NCBI RefSeq assembly: GCF_025629245.1
Contig: NZ_JANZXN010000005.1
Coordinates: 124,001-188,000, forward strand
DNA from: Natronobiforma cellulositropha
GTDB lineage: Archaea; Halobacteriota; Halobacteria; Halobacteriales; Natrialbaceae
Direction of reading: 5' to 3'
DNA length: 64,000 nucleotides
The position numbers and the translations under genes are program-made. The notes beneath the pieces were generated by a model that was not told where the DNA came from, made no database searches, and saw only the letters and a program-made list of their open reading frames with translations. Below are positions 1-7,989 of this stretch, piece by piece. Each line of letters begins with the position of its first letter. The stretch's first letter is position 1.

Positions 1-2199
1 GTCGCCACCGGTGCGGTGTTCGAAGACCGGGCGGCGGCCGCGAACGGCCCGCCCGACACCGCGACGCCGACGCTCGCCGAACAGATCGAGGCGCTCGAGT
101 CGCGAACCGACGCGGAGGTCGACGACCTGCTGGCCGACCTGCTGGACCCCGACGCGGACGCCCCGGGTGATCCCTACGAGTTCCTCCCCTCGAGCTACGA
201 GCCCGGGACGACGGAAGCCGACGCCCGGCTCACCGTGCTCTTCCAGGTCGACGACAGCGAGGACGAAGAGGCGCCACAGGCGGCCTACGACGCCCAGATC
301 GGCATCGAGGCGCTGTTCGAAGAGCGCTTCGATGACGGCTTCGTCTTCGGCCAGGGGATCACCGACGCCGTCACCTCGAGTGCGGTCGGTGACAGCTTCG
401 CCATCATCACCCCCGTCGCGTTCGTCCTCGTACTGTTCGTCTTCGCCGTCACCTACCGCGACGTCGTCGACGTGCTGATCGGTCTCGTCGGCATCGCCGT
501 CGTGATGGCCTGGCTCGCCGGCATCCTGGGCTGGCTCGAGATTCCGACCAGCCAGCTACTGATCGCCGTCCCCTTCCTGCTGATCGGGCTGAGCATCGAC
601 TACTCACTGCACGTCGTGATGCGCTCCCGGGAGGCGCGAACCGGGTCGCTCGAGCTGATCGACGACGAGACCAGCCCCTCGCGCGGGGTTCGCGGCGGGA
701 TGGCTCTCGGTCTCGTGAGCGTCGTCCTCGCGCTCGCGGCGGCGACGTTCTCGACCGGCATCGGCTTCCTCTCGAACGTCGTCAGCCCGCTCCCGGCGGT
801 CCGGGACTTCGCGCTGCTCTGTGCGGCGGGCATCGTCGCCACCTTCGTCGTCTTCGGCGCGCTCGTCCCCGCACTAAAAGTCGAGGTCGACACCCTGCTC
901 GAGGAGCGCTTCGGGCGCGACCGCCGCCTCCCCGCCTTCGGCACCGACACCGGCGTCGCGAATCGGCTGCTCTCGAGCGGCGTCGTGCTCGTCCAGCGCG
1001 CGCCGGTCGCGGTCGTCGTCGTCGCGCTCGTCCTCGCCGCTGGCGGTGCCTACGGTGCGACGGGCATCGACACGGAGTTCAACGAGACTGACTTCCTCCC
1101 CCAGGACGCCCCCGAGTGGGCGAAGTCCCTCCCCGGCCCGTTCGCCCCGGACACCTACACCATCGCCGACGACGTCGCCTACCTCGGCGAGAACTTCGAC
1201 GAGCGAGGCGACGGCAGCCAGGTACAGCTGCTGGTCCGCGATGGCGTCACCGATCCGGCGACGCTCGAGTCGATCACCGGCGCGAGCGACGCCGTCGACG
1301 GCGACGGCACGATCACCGTCCGCGCCGACGGCACGGCCGCCATCGAGAGCCCGCGTTCGGTACTCGAGGAGACTGCCGCCGAGAACGACTCGCTCGCCGC
1401 CGCACTCGAGCGCTACGACGCACAGGCACAGCCCTCGAGTGACGACCTGGTCGCCCTCTACGACCTGCTGTACGCGGTCGATCCCGACGCGGCGGCGACC
1501 GTCCTCGCCCGCGGTGACGACGGGAGCTACGAGTCGGCGCGCCTGCTGGTGGGCGTCCGCGGTGACGCCTCGGCGCAGGCGGTCGCCGACGATTCCCGGG
1601 CGCTGGCGAGCGCCATCGAGTCGGGAACGGCCGCCACCGTAATCGCAACGGGCGGTCCCGTCGTGACGGCAGTCGTCCAGGACGCCTTACTCGAGACGCT
1701 CGTCCAGGCGTTCGCGATTACGCTGGTCGTCATCGGCGTGTTCCTCACCGTCCTCTACTGGGTGCGCGAGCGCGCGCTGACGCTCGGGGTGGTGACGCTC
1801 GCGCCCGTCGTCGCCGCGCTGTGCTGGCTGCTCGGCGTGATGGCGCTGCTCGGGTTGCCGTTCAACAGCGAGACGGCAGTCATCACCAGCCTCGCGATCG
1901 GTCTCGGCGTCGACTACAGCATCCACGTCGGCGAGCGCTTCGTCGCCGAACGCGACCGCCGCGAAGACCTCGGCGAGGCGCTCTCGGCGACGGTGACCGG
2001 CACCGGCGGTGCCTTACTGGGCAGCGCAGCGACGACCGCCGCTGGCTTCGGCGTCCTCGCGCTGGCGCTCGCCCCACCGCTCCAGCGCTTCGGCCTGGTC
2101 ACCGGTCTCGCCATCGTCTTCGCCTTCCTGGCCTGTCTCACGGTGTTGCCCTGCCTGCTCGTGTTGCGCGAACGGGTGCTGGCCGCTCGAGCGTCCTGA
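1..2199 (+). CDS. RND/MMPL-family exporter, 5' end outside window
   Basis: C-terminal ~732 residues of a large membrane transporter of the RND superfamily (MMPL/HpnN-like branch), which exports lipids or other hydrophobic compounds using the ion gradient. The frame is open to base 1, so the true start lies upstream. The duplicated architecture is visible: membrane-segment clusters at about nt 410-890 and 1690-2180, each with a GLxxDYSxHV motif (near nt 590 and 1905). Its Asp matches the proton-relay position of RND permeases. Between them is an extracellular, acid-rich domain (nt ~1060-1680). The substrate cannot be told. The gene ends 84 bp before the end of a convergent regulator gene. Confidence 0.88.
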   Translation, partial: VATGAVFEDRAAAANGPPDTATPTLAEQIEALESRTDAEVDDLLADLLDPDADAPGDPYEFLPSSYEPGTTEADARLTVLFQVDDSEDEEAPQAAYDAQIGIEALFEERFDDGFVFGQGITDAVTSSAVGDSFAIITPVAFVLVLFVFAVTYRDVVDVLIGLVGIAVVMAWLAGILGWLEIPTSQLLIAVPFLLIGLSIDYSLHVVMRSREARTGSLELIDDETSPSRGVRGGMALGLVSVVLALAAATFSTGIGFLSNVVSPLPAVRDFALLCAAGIVATFVVFGALVPALKVEVDTLLEERFGRDRRLPAFGTDTGVANRLLSSGVVLVQRAPVAVVVVALVLAAGGAYGATGIDTEFNETDFLPQDAPEWAKSLPGPFAPDTYTIADDVAYLGENFDERGDGSQVQLLVRDGVTDPATLESITGASDAVDGDGTITVRADGTAAIESPRSVLEETAAENDSLAAALERYDAQAQPSSDDLVALYDLLYAVDPDAAATVLARGDDGSYESARLLVGVRGDASAQAVADDSRALASAIESGTAATVIATGGPVVTAVVQDALLETLVQAFAITLVVIGVFLTVLYWVRERALTLGVVTLAPVVAALCWLLGVMALLGLPFNSETAVITSLAIGLGVDYSIHVGERFVAERDRREDLGEALSATVTGTGGALLGSAATTAAGFGVLALALAPPLQRFGLVTGLAIVFAFLACLTVLPCLLVLRERVLAARAS

Positions 2200-2283
2200 A
2201 CCACGGTACTCCCCTCCAATGGCCCGTGCGCCGTCCGGCCGACCACCGACTCGTCCAGTACGTCCGTATTCGGGCGCGTCGGG

Positions 2284-3183
2284 CTACTCGAAGCGGTTGT
2301 CACCGGAGTGAGCGCGCACCCAGAGTTCGCCGATGCGCGAGAGGCGCGTCCGGTAGGATTTGCCGTGTTCTTCGCGCTCGATGTAGCCCTTGCCGCCGGG
2401 ACCCAGGCGGTCGACGTTGTAGATGACCTTCGAGCGGAAACTGTCGGTGTACTCCTCGTTGAGTTCGCGAGCGAGGGCCTCGGCGAGTTCCGAGACCGAG
2501 TCGAACTCGCCGTCCTCGCCGAGTTTGTAGAGGATGAACTCCTCGAAGGGTTTGACGCTCGAGAACGAGGCCACCGGCAACTCGACGATGTGTGCGCCGT
2601 CGATCTCCTTCGCGCCGATGGTCGTCCCGCGCTCGTCGAACTCGGCGAGGAGGTCGCGGGCGCTCTCGAGGCGCGTCTCGACGCGCTCGTCGTCGACACC
2701 GGCCGTGAGGAAGTCCTCGAGCAGCGCCGACTGAGCGCGCAGTTCCTCGGCGAGTTCGGTCTCTAAGTACTTCTCGGGGGCGGTGTAGTAGGTGTGGATG
2801 TGCTCGCGCTCGTCCTGGCGTTCGACCATCAGCGAGTGGGCGGCGGTGGCGAAGGCGAAACTCACCGTCCGGGGCATGGCGGCGACGTTGACCCAGACTT
2901 CGTTGCCCCGGTCGAGTTCGGCCGTGATGAGGTCGTAGGCCTGCTCGAACGCCTCGTCGTAGTCGTAGACGTCTTCGAGGACGAAGCGGTCCGTGGTCGC
3001 CCCCAGTAAGTTCTCGAAGTCCTTCGCGAGCTTTCGCGAGAGGTGACGCGAGTACTCGACGTTGGCCTCGCTCCCGACGGCACCCTCGAGTAAGATGACG
3101 CGGTCGACGTCACACTGATCGCGCACCAGCGGCGCGATCAGCCGGTCGTAGTCGAACCCGACCGGGACGATGTGCGTGTGCAT
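2284..3183 (-). CDS. HFX_2341-type (DUF6293) transcriptional regulator
   Basis: 299-residue haloarchaeal regulator. The N-terminal half (starting MHTHIVPVGFDYDRL) reads as a Rossmann-like sensor domain related to DUF6293. The C-terminal ~90 residues (SVKPFEEFILYKLGEDGEFD onward) look like a winged helix. The start at 3183 was chosen over an upstream Met because a TATA-like TTTATATA on this strand (3204-3213) lies about 25 nt before it, giving a leaderless transcript, and because the family begins this way. By analogy with Csa3-like CARF-HTH proteins it might bind a small ligand; that is inference. It stands alone, convergent with the RND exporter. Confidence 0.8.
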   Translation of the reverse strand: MHTHIVPVGFDYDRLIAPLVRDQCDVDRVILLEGAVGSEANVEYSRHLSRKLAKDFENLLGATTDRFVLEDVYDYDEAFEQAYDLITAELDRGNEVWVNVAAMPRTVSFAFATAAHSLMVERQDEREHIHTYYTAPEKYLETELAEELRAQSALLEDFLTAGVDDERVETRLESARDLLAEFDERGTTIGAKEIDGAHIVELPVASFSSVKPFEEFILYKLGEDGEFDSVSELAEALARELNEEYTDSFRSKVIYNVDRLGPGGKGYIEREEHGKSYRTRLSRIGELWVRAHSGDNRFE

Positions 3184-3251
3184 ACGGTACACTACGCCGG
3201 TGTGTTTATATATCCTGCAAGTACCGCTCCGCCCGTTCGCTACCGACGGAT

Positions 3252-3395
3252 TCAGAGCCGACAGCCACACGGCGAGACGCGCTGGTCGCCGGGACCTCTG
3301 ACGGTCACCAGCACCATCGGCTCACCACAGCGCGGACAGCGCTCGAGCGGTGAGTCGTCGGCCGCTTCGTCCGACTCCTCCAGTTCACCAGTCAT
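3252..3395 (-). CDS. Small CPxCG/SPCGC zinc-ribbon protein, copy A
   Basis: 47-residue protein with an acidic N-terminus and two zinc knuckles, CPRCGEP and SPCGCRL, about 20 residues apart; four to five Cys probably bind one zinc. A GGAGG Shine-Dalgarno sits 4 nt before the ATG, which supports this start over a longer form. A near-identical copy lies at 9153-9296 and a diverged one at 23682-23846. All three are divergent from the same structured-RNA candidate. Function is unknown; such proteins may bind nucleic acid or protein. Too short for many gene callers. Confidence 0.72.
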   Translation of the reverse strand: MTGELEESDEAADDSPLERCPRCGEPMVLVTVRGPGDQRVSPCGCRL

Positions 3396-3556
3396 CGGTC
3401 CTCCAGCAGCGGCGCGAGCGAGTGGATACGCGTGAGTGGGAGACGCATAGACTGCGAAGCTGGTCACTCGAGCCGGAAATTCCAGCTACTCGATACACAC
3501 GCGGGCGAGCGTTACCACTCCGAGAACGGCAGTCTCGGCCGCGATGGCGGGCGTTT

Positions 3557-3576
3557 GCGAGATGTTTAAGTCTCGC
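3557..3576 (+). promoter_or_regulatory. Inverted repeat around TATA box of RNA copy A
   Basis: Perfect 6-bp arms GCGAGA / TCTCGC flank an 8-bp centre containing the TATA-like GTTTAAG. A factor bound here would compete with TBP, so this looks like an operator. The same arrangement is at 9525-9544, and with one arm mismatch at 23572-23591. Confidence 0.5.
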
Positions 3577-3592
3577 CAGTCTGTTTGTTGTC

Positions 3593-3724
3593 ATGGCGTT
3601 CGAGCCTCTCGGCTTGGAAGCCACGTCTCGGGTGCTTGGACACCCGGGGCATTTCTCGATGAACCCCCGTGGAGACGGTGGCTTCCAGTCTGTACGTTGA
3701 CCTGTTCTGCCTTATAGCTACTGG
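3593..3724 (+). ncRNA. Structured RNA candidate, copy A
   Basis: Predicted transcript starting ~26 nt after the TATA box (3564-3570). Visible helices: P0 GAGCC/GGCTT (3602-3606 with 3611-3615); long closing helix P1 TGGAAGCCAC/GTGGCTTCCA (3615-3624 with 3678-3687) continued by GTCTC/GAGAC across a one-base bulge; inside it P2 GGGTG/CACCC (3630-3634 with 3641-3645) and P3 GGGG/CCCC (3646-3649 with 3665-3668), forming a three-way junction. The conserved tail ends in CTTATAGCTACTGG. Copy B keeps sequence and fold; copy C keeps the fold with other bases. Ends are estimates. A 35-codon frame (3593-3700) crosses it but is not conserved. It matches no RNA family I recognise. Confidence 0.55.
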
Positions 3725-3849
3725 AAACCGGCAGTGGTCGGTGGATCACCACTGGGAGGCATATCACGAGCGCCCGAGTGTCCGATCATCAACAGTTAAG
3801 ATGAGCGAGCAGTAACGCTTCGATAATTGCCAATGCAACGACACACGAG

Positions 3850-5325
3850 GTGGAGCGTGTGAGTTTCGACCGGGACCGGCGTGACCGGTCGAACGACGAG
3901 AGTGAGCGAAACGAACGAACACGGCGCGCTCGAGTGCAGGCCCAGACCCAGCGCGGGGCGCGGCCGTACCAGTACCTGAACCGAGTGGGCCAACCCTCGC
4001 GCGACCAGGCGGCCATCCTCGATCAGATGATCCTGCGGCGTGGTCTCGAGAACGTCCAGGAGTTGGGCGAACGTGGTGAACTCCCCGAAGGCTGTAACAC
4101 GCCGATGGGCGAACAGGTTCGCGTCGCTCGAGTGCGTAGCTCCTGGAAAGCGGGTGTCGAACTCGACACCGAGAGCGCGATGCGCTCGGTCCAGGCGCAG
4201 GTGGAGAGTGATCTCGCGGGTGAGACTACCACACCCGACGTGGTGCGGCGGGTAATTTCTCAGCCAGGGCGGCCGCTCGAGGGTCCCGTCCGCGAGGAGA
4301 TGGAAGCGCGGATGGGCGACTCGTTTTCGGATGTCCAGCTTCACACTGGGCCGGAGGCCGCGAAGGCCGCGAGCGCACTCGAGGCGCGCGCCTTCACGAC
4401 CGGCAACCACGTGGTGTTCAACCGTGGCGAGTACGACCCGGAGAGTCCGGAAGGGAAGTACCTGCTCGCGCACGAATTAGCTCACGTGCGACAGCAGACT
4501 GGCGGTCAGATCAGTATGCTCCCGCAGGAGGGAAGTTCGCTGGTCATCGACCCCGATCCCGAACTCGAGCGCGAGGCCGACGAGGTGGCGAGGAAGGCGC
4601 TCGAGGGTGAGGGGCCAGTGGTGGCTCACCGATTAGGGATGGATGTTCACGTACAACGGATTCCAGAGGAGAAGACGTTCGAGGCGTTGGCACTCTTCGA
4701 GAGCGAGAACGACAGCGGTGAGGTCAGCGAGTTCCGACAGGGCCAGAACGCCAACCGCATCGGCTTTCTCCACGGTGTCGCCGGTGAGGTCCTCGAGAAA
4801 CAGGACGTTCAGAACCAGGTGAAAAAGAAAGAGTCGGTGCAGGCCGCTGCTTCCGAGTCACCCGTTGCGGCCGAACTGGCACAACGTGGTCCGTCTATCG
4901 GCGATCTCAAATCCGAAGTCGATGCCCTGGCTGCATCGGTCAATACCGACCTCTCGGACGTCGGTCTCACCGAGGACCAGCGACTCGAGTTACACGGCAA
5001 CATCAGTACCGACCGGTGGGATAGCCTCTCCTGGTCGGTGGTCAAGGGTGTCCTCTCGGCGACGACACTCGGAACGTTCGTTGCAGCCTCTTCGCTCGCA
5101 GGGAAGGCGAAAGGCGTCGATGTCGACGAGATCGGAACGCAGGCAGTCGGCCGCGTTCGCCGCAGAGCGATCTCTGGCTGGGACGACGTCCGTCAGATCT
5201 GGTCGAACTCGAGCGGCTCGCTGGCTGAGCGCGCAAAACAGATCGAAAAAGAAATTCGTGCAGGCATCTGGTACGACGGCACGGATATGCCGGACAGTAT
5301 TCCCGGCTTTGATGAGGGGAAATGA
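3850..5325 (+). CDS. DUF4157-domain effector (polymorphic toxin-like)
   Basis: 491 residues. Residues ~138-220 match DUF4157, a metallopeptidase-like domain found on effectors of extracellular contractile injection systems and other polymorphic toxins: it runs from PLEGPVREEMEARMG to the HELAHVRQQ motif (His208, Glu209, His212, an HExxH pattern). A Lys/Arg-rich N-terminal stretch precedes it. The C-terminal ~250 residues are unrecognised and presumably carry the activity. GTG start at 3850 (GTG 3859 is the alternative); a TATA-like AGTTAAG lies at 3795-3801. The stop is 1 nt before the ATG of the partner gene. The C-terminal half recurs in a second copy at 6246-6959. No injection-system structural genes are in the window, so it is an orphan effector here. 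Confidence 0.72.
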   Translation: MERVSFDRDRRDRSNDESERNERTRRARVQAQTQRGARPYQYLNRVGQPSRDQAAILDQMILRRGLENVQELGERGELPEGCNTPMGEQVRVARVRSSWKAGVELDTESAMRSVQAQVESDLAGETTTPDVVRRVISQPGRPLEGPVREEMEARMGDSFSDVQLHTGPEAAKAASALEARAFTTGNHVVFNRGEYDPESPEGKYLLAHELAHVRQQTGGQISMLPQEGSSLVIDPDPELEREADEVARKALEGEGPVVAHRLGMDVHVQRIPEEKTFEALALFESENDSGEVSEFRQGQNANRIGFLHGVAGEVLEKQDVQNQVKKKESVQAAASESPVAAELAQRGPSIGDLKSEVDALAASVNTDLSDVGLTEDQRLELHGNISTDRWDSLSWSVVKGVLSATTLGTFVAASSLAGKAKGVDVDEIGTQAVGRVRRRAISGWDDVRQIWSNSSGSLAERAKQIEKEIRAGIWYDGTDMPDSIPGFDEGK

Positions 5326-6959
5326 CATGGATGCTCTCATTGGAGACGAAGACGACACCGGTGTTGGAATCAGAATAACCGATAACAACGGTGTGTACCA
5401 CGGCATACACGTGGCTTACGATGGTGAGATAACGTTCCACAGCTGTGAGGAGTATCCCAACAACCCTGCCAAGCGCACCAGAACCCAGACCGAGTACGGT
5501 GAACAGGCCCGCCGCTACGCACAGTGGTACGTCTACCGCGAGCGCGGCTACGACACCGTGCCGTCGACGGAGAACCCCGACCGGATTCTCGCCGCCCTGT
5601 TGGCACTGACGCGCCTCTCGAGCGAGGCGTTCGCGGCGTCGTTCGGCGACCTCGAGAGGCAGTTGCGGAGCCACTACGACGGCTCGAAAGTCGAGTTACC
5701 GTTCGCCGATGCCGACCCGGATGGGGCGATCGTCTACCGGCAGGACCTCTATCTCGAACCGGACCCACTCGAGTTCGACCCGCCGGTTCTCGAGCAGTTT
5801 CGGGCTCACTTCGATGGCCCACTCGACTCCTCGCTGTTCACCCAGGCCGGTGACCTGACCGACGACGACCTCGACGCACTCGAGTTCGACCTCGAGGCGG
5901 TTTCTGGGCTGGGCTATCTGTACAACGACGGCCGTGGTAGCCAGCAGACGATTCCCACCGACCAGCCGCTCGAGCGGGCACCGGACGCGCGGATCGAACT
6001 GCTGGCGTTCGACCCCGAGGAGGTCGACTCCTTCCAGCACTACCTCGTCTCACATCTGGCCTACCAGATACGTGACCGCTTCCTGTTGATGGGGCTGACG
6101 CCCCCGGCGGCGTTTCAGGCCCAGGGCTGGGGCACCTACGACGGTTTCCAGGCACAGACGTTCTGTGACCTCTACGAGGAGTACTGGTCGCCGGAGGCGA
6201 CGATCACCTCCTGGGACCCCTCTTAGGTGTCTCGATGGTGTGTCTACTCGAGCGCGAAGCGGACGAGGTGGCGAGGAAGGCACTCGAGGGTGAAGATCCG
6301 GTGGTGGCTCACCGACTGGGGATGGATGTCCACGTACAACGAATTCCAGAGGAGAAGACGTTCGAGGCGCTGGCACTCTTCGAGAGCGAGAACGACAGCG
6401 GTGAGGTCAGTGAGTTCCGACAGGGCCAGAACGCCAACCGCATCGGCTTTCTCCACGGTGTCGCCGGTGAGGTCCTCGAGAAACAGGACGTTCAGAACCA
6501 GGTGAAAAAGAAAGAGTCGGTGCAGGCCGCTGCTTCCGAGTCACCCGTTGCGGCCGAACTGGCACAACGTGGTCCGTCTATCGGCGATCTCAAATCCGAA
6601 GTCGATGCCCTGGCTGCATCGGTCAATACCGACCTCTCGGACGTCGGTCTCACCGAGGACCAGCGACTCGAGTTGCACGGCAACATCAGTACCGACCGGT
6701 GGGATAGCCTCTCCTGGTCGGTGGTCAAGGGTGTCCTCTCGGCGACGACACTCGGAACGTTCATCGCGGGCTCTTCGCTCGCAGGGAAGGCGAAAGGTGT
6801 CGATGTCGACGAGATCGGAACCCAGGCAGTCGGCCGCGTTCGCCGCAGAGCGATCTCTGGCTGGGACGACGTCCGTCAGATCTGGTCGAACTCAAGCGGC
6901 TCGCTGGCTGAGCGCGCAAAACAGATCGAAAAAGAAATTCGTGCAGGCACTTGGTACGA
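4563..6959. repeat. Tandem duplication of effector C-terminus (4563-5276 and 6246-6959)
   Basis: The two segments align without gaps at a constant offset of 1683 bp. A second repeat pair, 5435-6226 and 7113-7904 (offset 1678), covers most of the partner gene. Only the sequence between these pairs (5277-5434 against 6960-7112) differs. The high identity suggests recent duplication or ongoing gene conversion. Confidence 0.9.
5327..6226 (+). CDS. Partner of DUF4157 effector, copy 1 (possible immunity protein)
   Basis: 299-residue acidic, soluble protein with no domain I recognise. It begins one base after the effector stop, so the two are surely co-transcribed. Position behind the toxin C-terminus, and duplication together with that C-terminus, suggest an immunity protein; this is inference. 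Residues ~37-299 are almost identical to the second copy (7005-7904), while the first ~36 residues differ strongly (MDALIGDEDDTGVG against MKAVITGENAERIG). The variable part directly abuts the variable end of the effector. Confidence 0.7.
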   Translation: MDALIGDEDDTGVGIRITDNNGVYHGIHVAYDGEITFHSCEEYPNNPAKRTRTQTEYGEQARRYAQWYVYRERGYDTVPSTENPDRILAALLALTRLSSEAFAASFGDLERQLRSHYDGSKVELPFADADPDGAIVYRQDLYLEPDPLEFDPPVLEQFRAHFDGPLDSSLFTQAGDLTDDDLDALEFDLEAVSGLGYLYNDGRGSQQTIPTDQPLERAPDARIELLAFDPEEVDSFQHYLVSHLAYQIRDRFLLMGLTPPAAFQAQGWGTYDGFQAQTFCDLYEEYWSPEATITSWDPS

Positions 6960-7008
6960 TGAAGACGGATCTCAGGGTGTTGGGAAAGGTGGGGTTGTCG
7001 AACGATGA
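6235..7008 (+). CDS. Orphan effector C-terminal cassette, copy 2
   Basis: 257 residues matching the C-terminal half of the DUF4157 effector from LEREADEVARK onward, without the N-terminal region or the DUF4157 domain. The first few residues (MVCL) come from the repeat junction and look fortuitous. About 714 bp (6246-6959) are nearly identical to 4563-5276; then the last ~16 residues diverge completely. This is the layout of an orphan or silent C-terminal cassette in polymorphic toxin loci, able to recombine onto the full-length gene. I see no clear own promoter, so expression is uncertain. It overlaps the next gene by ATGA. Confidence 0.6.
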   Translation: MVCLLEREADEVARKALEGEDPVVAHRLGMDVHVQRIPEEKTFEALALFESENDSGEVSEFRQGQNANRIGFLHGVAGEVLEKQDVQNQVKKKESVQAAASESPVAAELAQRGPSIGDLKSEVDALAASVNTDLSDVGLTEDQRLELHGNISTDRWDSLSWSVVKGVLSATTLGTFIAGSSLAGKAKGVDVDEIGTQAVGRVRRRAISGWDDVRQIWSNSSGSLAERAKQIEKEIRAGTWYDEDGSQGVGKGGVVER

Positions 7009-7904
7009 AAGCAGTGATCACTGGTGAAAATGCTGAGCGGATAGGTGTAAATCTCCTCGACAATAACGACGTAGAACACGTTATAGAGATGGAATTCGAT
7101 GGCGCAATCAAATTCCACAGTTGTGAGGAGTATCCCAACAACCCTGCCAAGCGCACCAGAACCCAGACCGAGTATGGTGAACAGGCCCGCCGCTACGCAC
7201 AGTGGCACGTCTACCGCGAGCGCGGCTACGACACCGTGCCGTCGACGGAGAACCCCGACCGGATTCTCGCCGCCCTGTTGGCACTGACGCGCCTCTCGAG
7301 TGCGTCGTTCGAGGCGTCGTTCGGCGACCTCGAGAAGCAGTTACGGAGCCACTACGATGGCTCGAAAGTCGAGTTGCCGTTCGCCGATGCCGATCCGGAC
7401 GGGGCGATCGTCTACCGGCAGGACCTCTATCTCGAGCCGAACCCACTCGAGTTCGACCCGCCGGTTCTCGAGCAGTTTCGGGCACACTTCGACGGCCCAC
7501 TCGACTCCTCGCTGTTCACCCAGGCCGGTGACCTGACCGACGACGACCTCGACGCACTCGAGTTCGACCTCGAGGCGGTTTCTGGGCTGGGCTATCTGTA
7601 CAACGATGGCCGTGGTAGCCAGCAGACGATTCCCACCGACCAGCCGCTCGAGCGAGCGCCGGACGCGCGGATCGAACTGCTGGCGTTCGACCCCGAGGAG
7701 GTCGACTCCTTCCAGCACTACCTCGTCTCGCATCTAGCGTACCAGATACGCGACCGCTTCCTGTTGATGGGGCTGACGCCACCAGCGGCGTTTCAGGCCC
7801 AGGGCTGGGGCACCTACGACGGTTTTCAGGCACAGACGTTCTGTGACCTCTACGAGGAGTACTGGTCACCGGAGGCGACGATCACCTCCTGGGACCCCTT
7901 CTAG
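7005..7904 (+). CDS. Partner of DUF4157 effector, copy 2 (possible immunity protein)
   Basis: 299 residues, the second copy of the gene at 5327-6226. Bases 7113-7904 are nearly identical to 5435-6226; the first 36 codons are unrelated in sequence though equal in length. It overlaps the orphan effector cassette by 4 nt (ATGA), consistent with translational coupling. It may protect against a variant effector tip encoded just upstream. Function not recognised. Confidence 0.66.
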   Translation: MKAVITGENAERIGVNLLDNNDVEHVIEMEFDGAIKFHSCEEYPNNPAKRTRTQTEYGEQARRYAQWHVYRERGYDTVPSTENPDRILAALLALTRLSSASFEASFGDLEKQLRSHYDGSKVELPFADADPDGAIVYRQDLYLEPNPLEFDPPVLEQFRAHFDGPLDSSLFTQAGDLTDDDLDALEFDLEAVSGLGYLYNDGRGSQQTIPTDQPLERAPDARIELLAFDPEEVDSFQHYLVSHLAYQIRDRFLLMGLTPPAAFQAQGWGTYDGFQAQTFCDLYEEYWSPEATITSWDPF

Positions 7905-7918
7905 GAGCCTCAATGAGT

Positions 7919-7970
7919 ATGAAAGCAACGCTCGAGGCGCGTACCCTCACGAGAGCAATCACGTGGATTT
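7919..7970 (+). pseudogene. DUF4157 remnant
   Basis: The short stretch after copy 2 of the partner reads MKATLEARTLTRA, matching KAASALEARAFTTG of the intact DUF4157 domain (about nt 4356-4415); the DNA match continues to CACGTGG but in another frame. It looks like the scar of a further DUF4157 module lost by recombination. Confidence 0.4.
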
Positions 7971-7989
7971 GTGCATCTGCCGCTAGCAA

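Noticed and set aside
3385-3624. Minus-strand frame beginning near MTTNRLARLKH opposite RNA copies A and B
   Set aside because: It is conserved only because the DNA of A and B is duplicated; it carries no codon-like pattern and runs across the zinc-ribbon start region.
3593-3700. 35-codon frame beginning at the ATG of RNA copy A
   Set aside because: In copy B the same ATG is followed by a stop after three codons, and copy C uses another frame through the conserved helix. Structure, not protein, is conserved.
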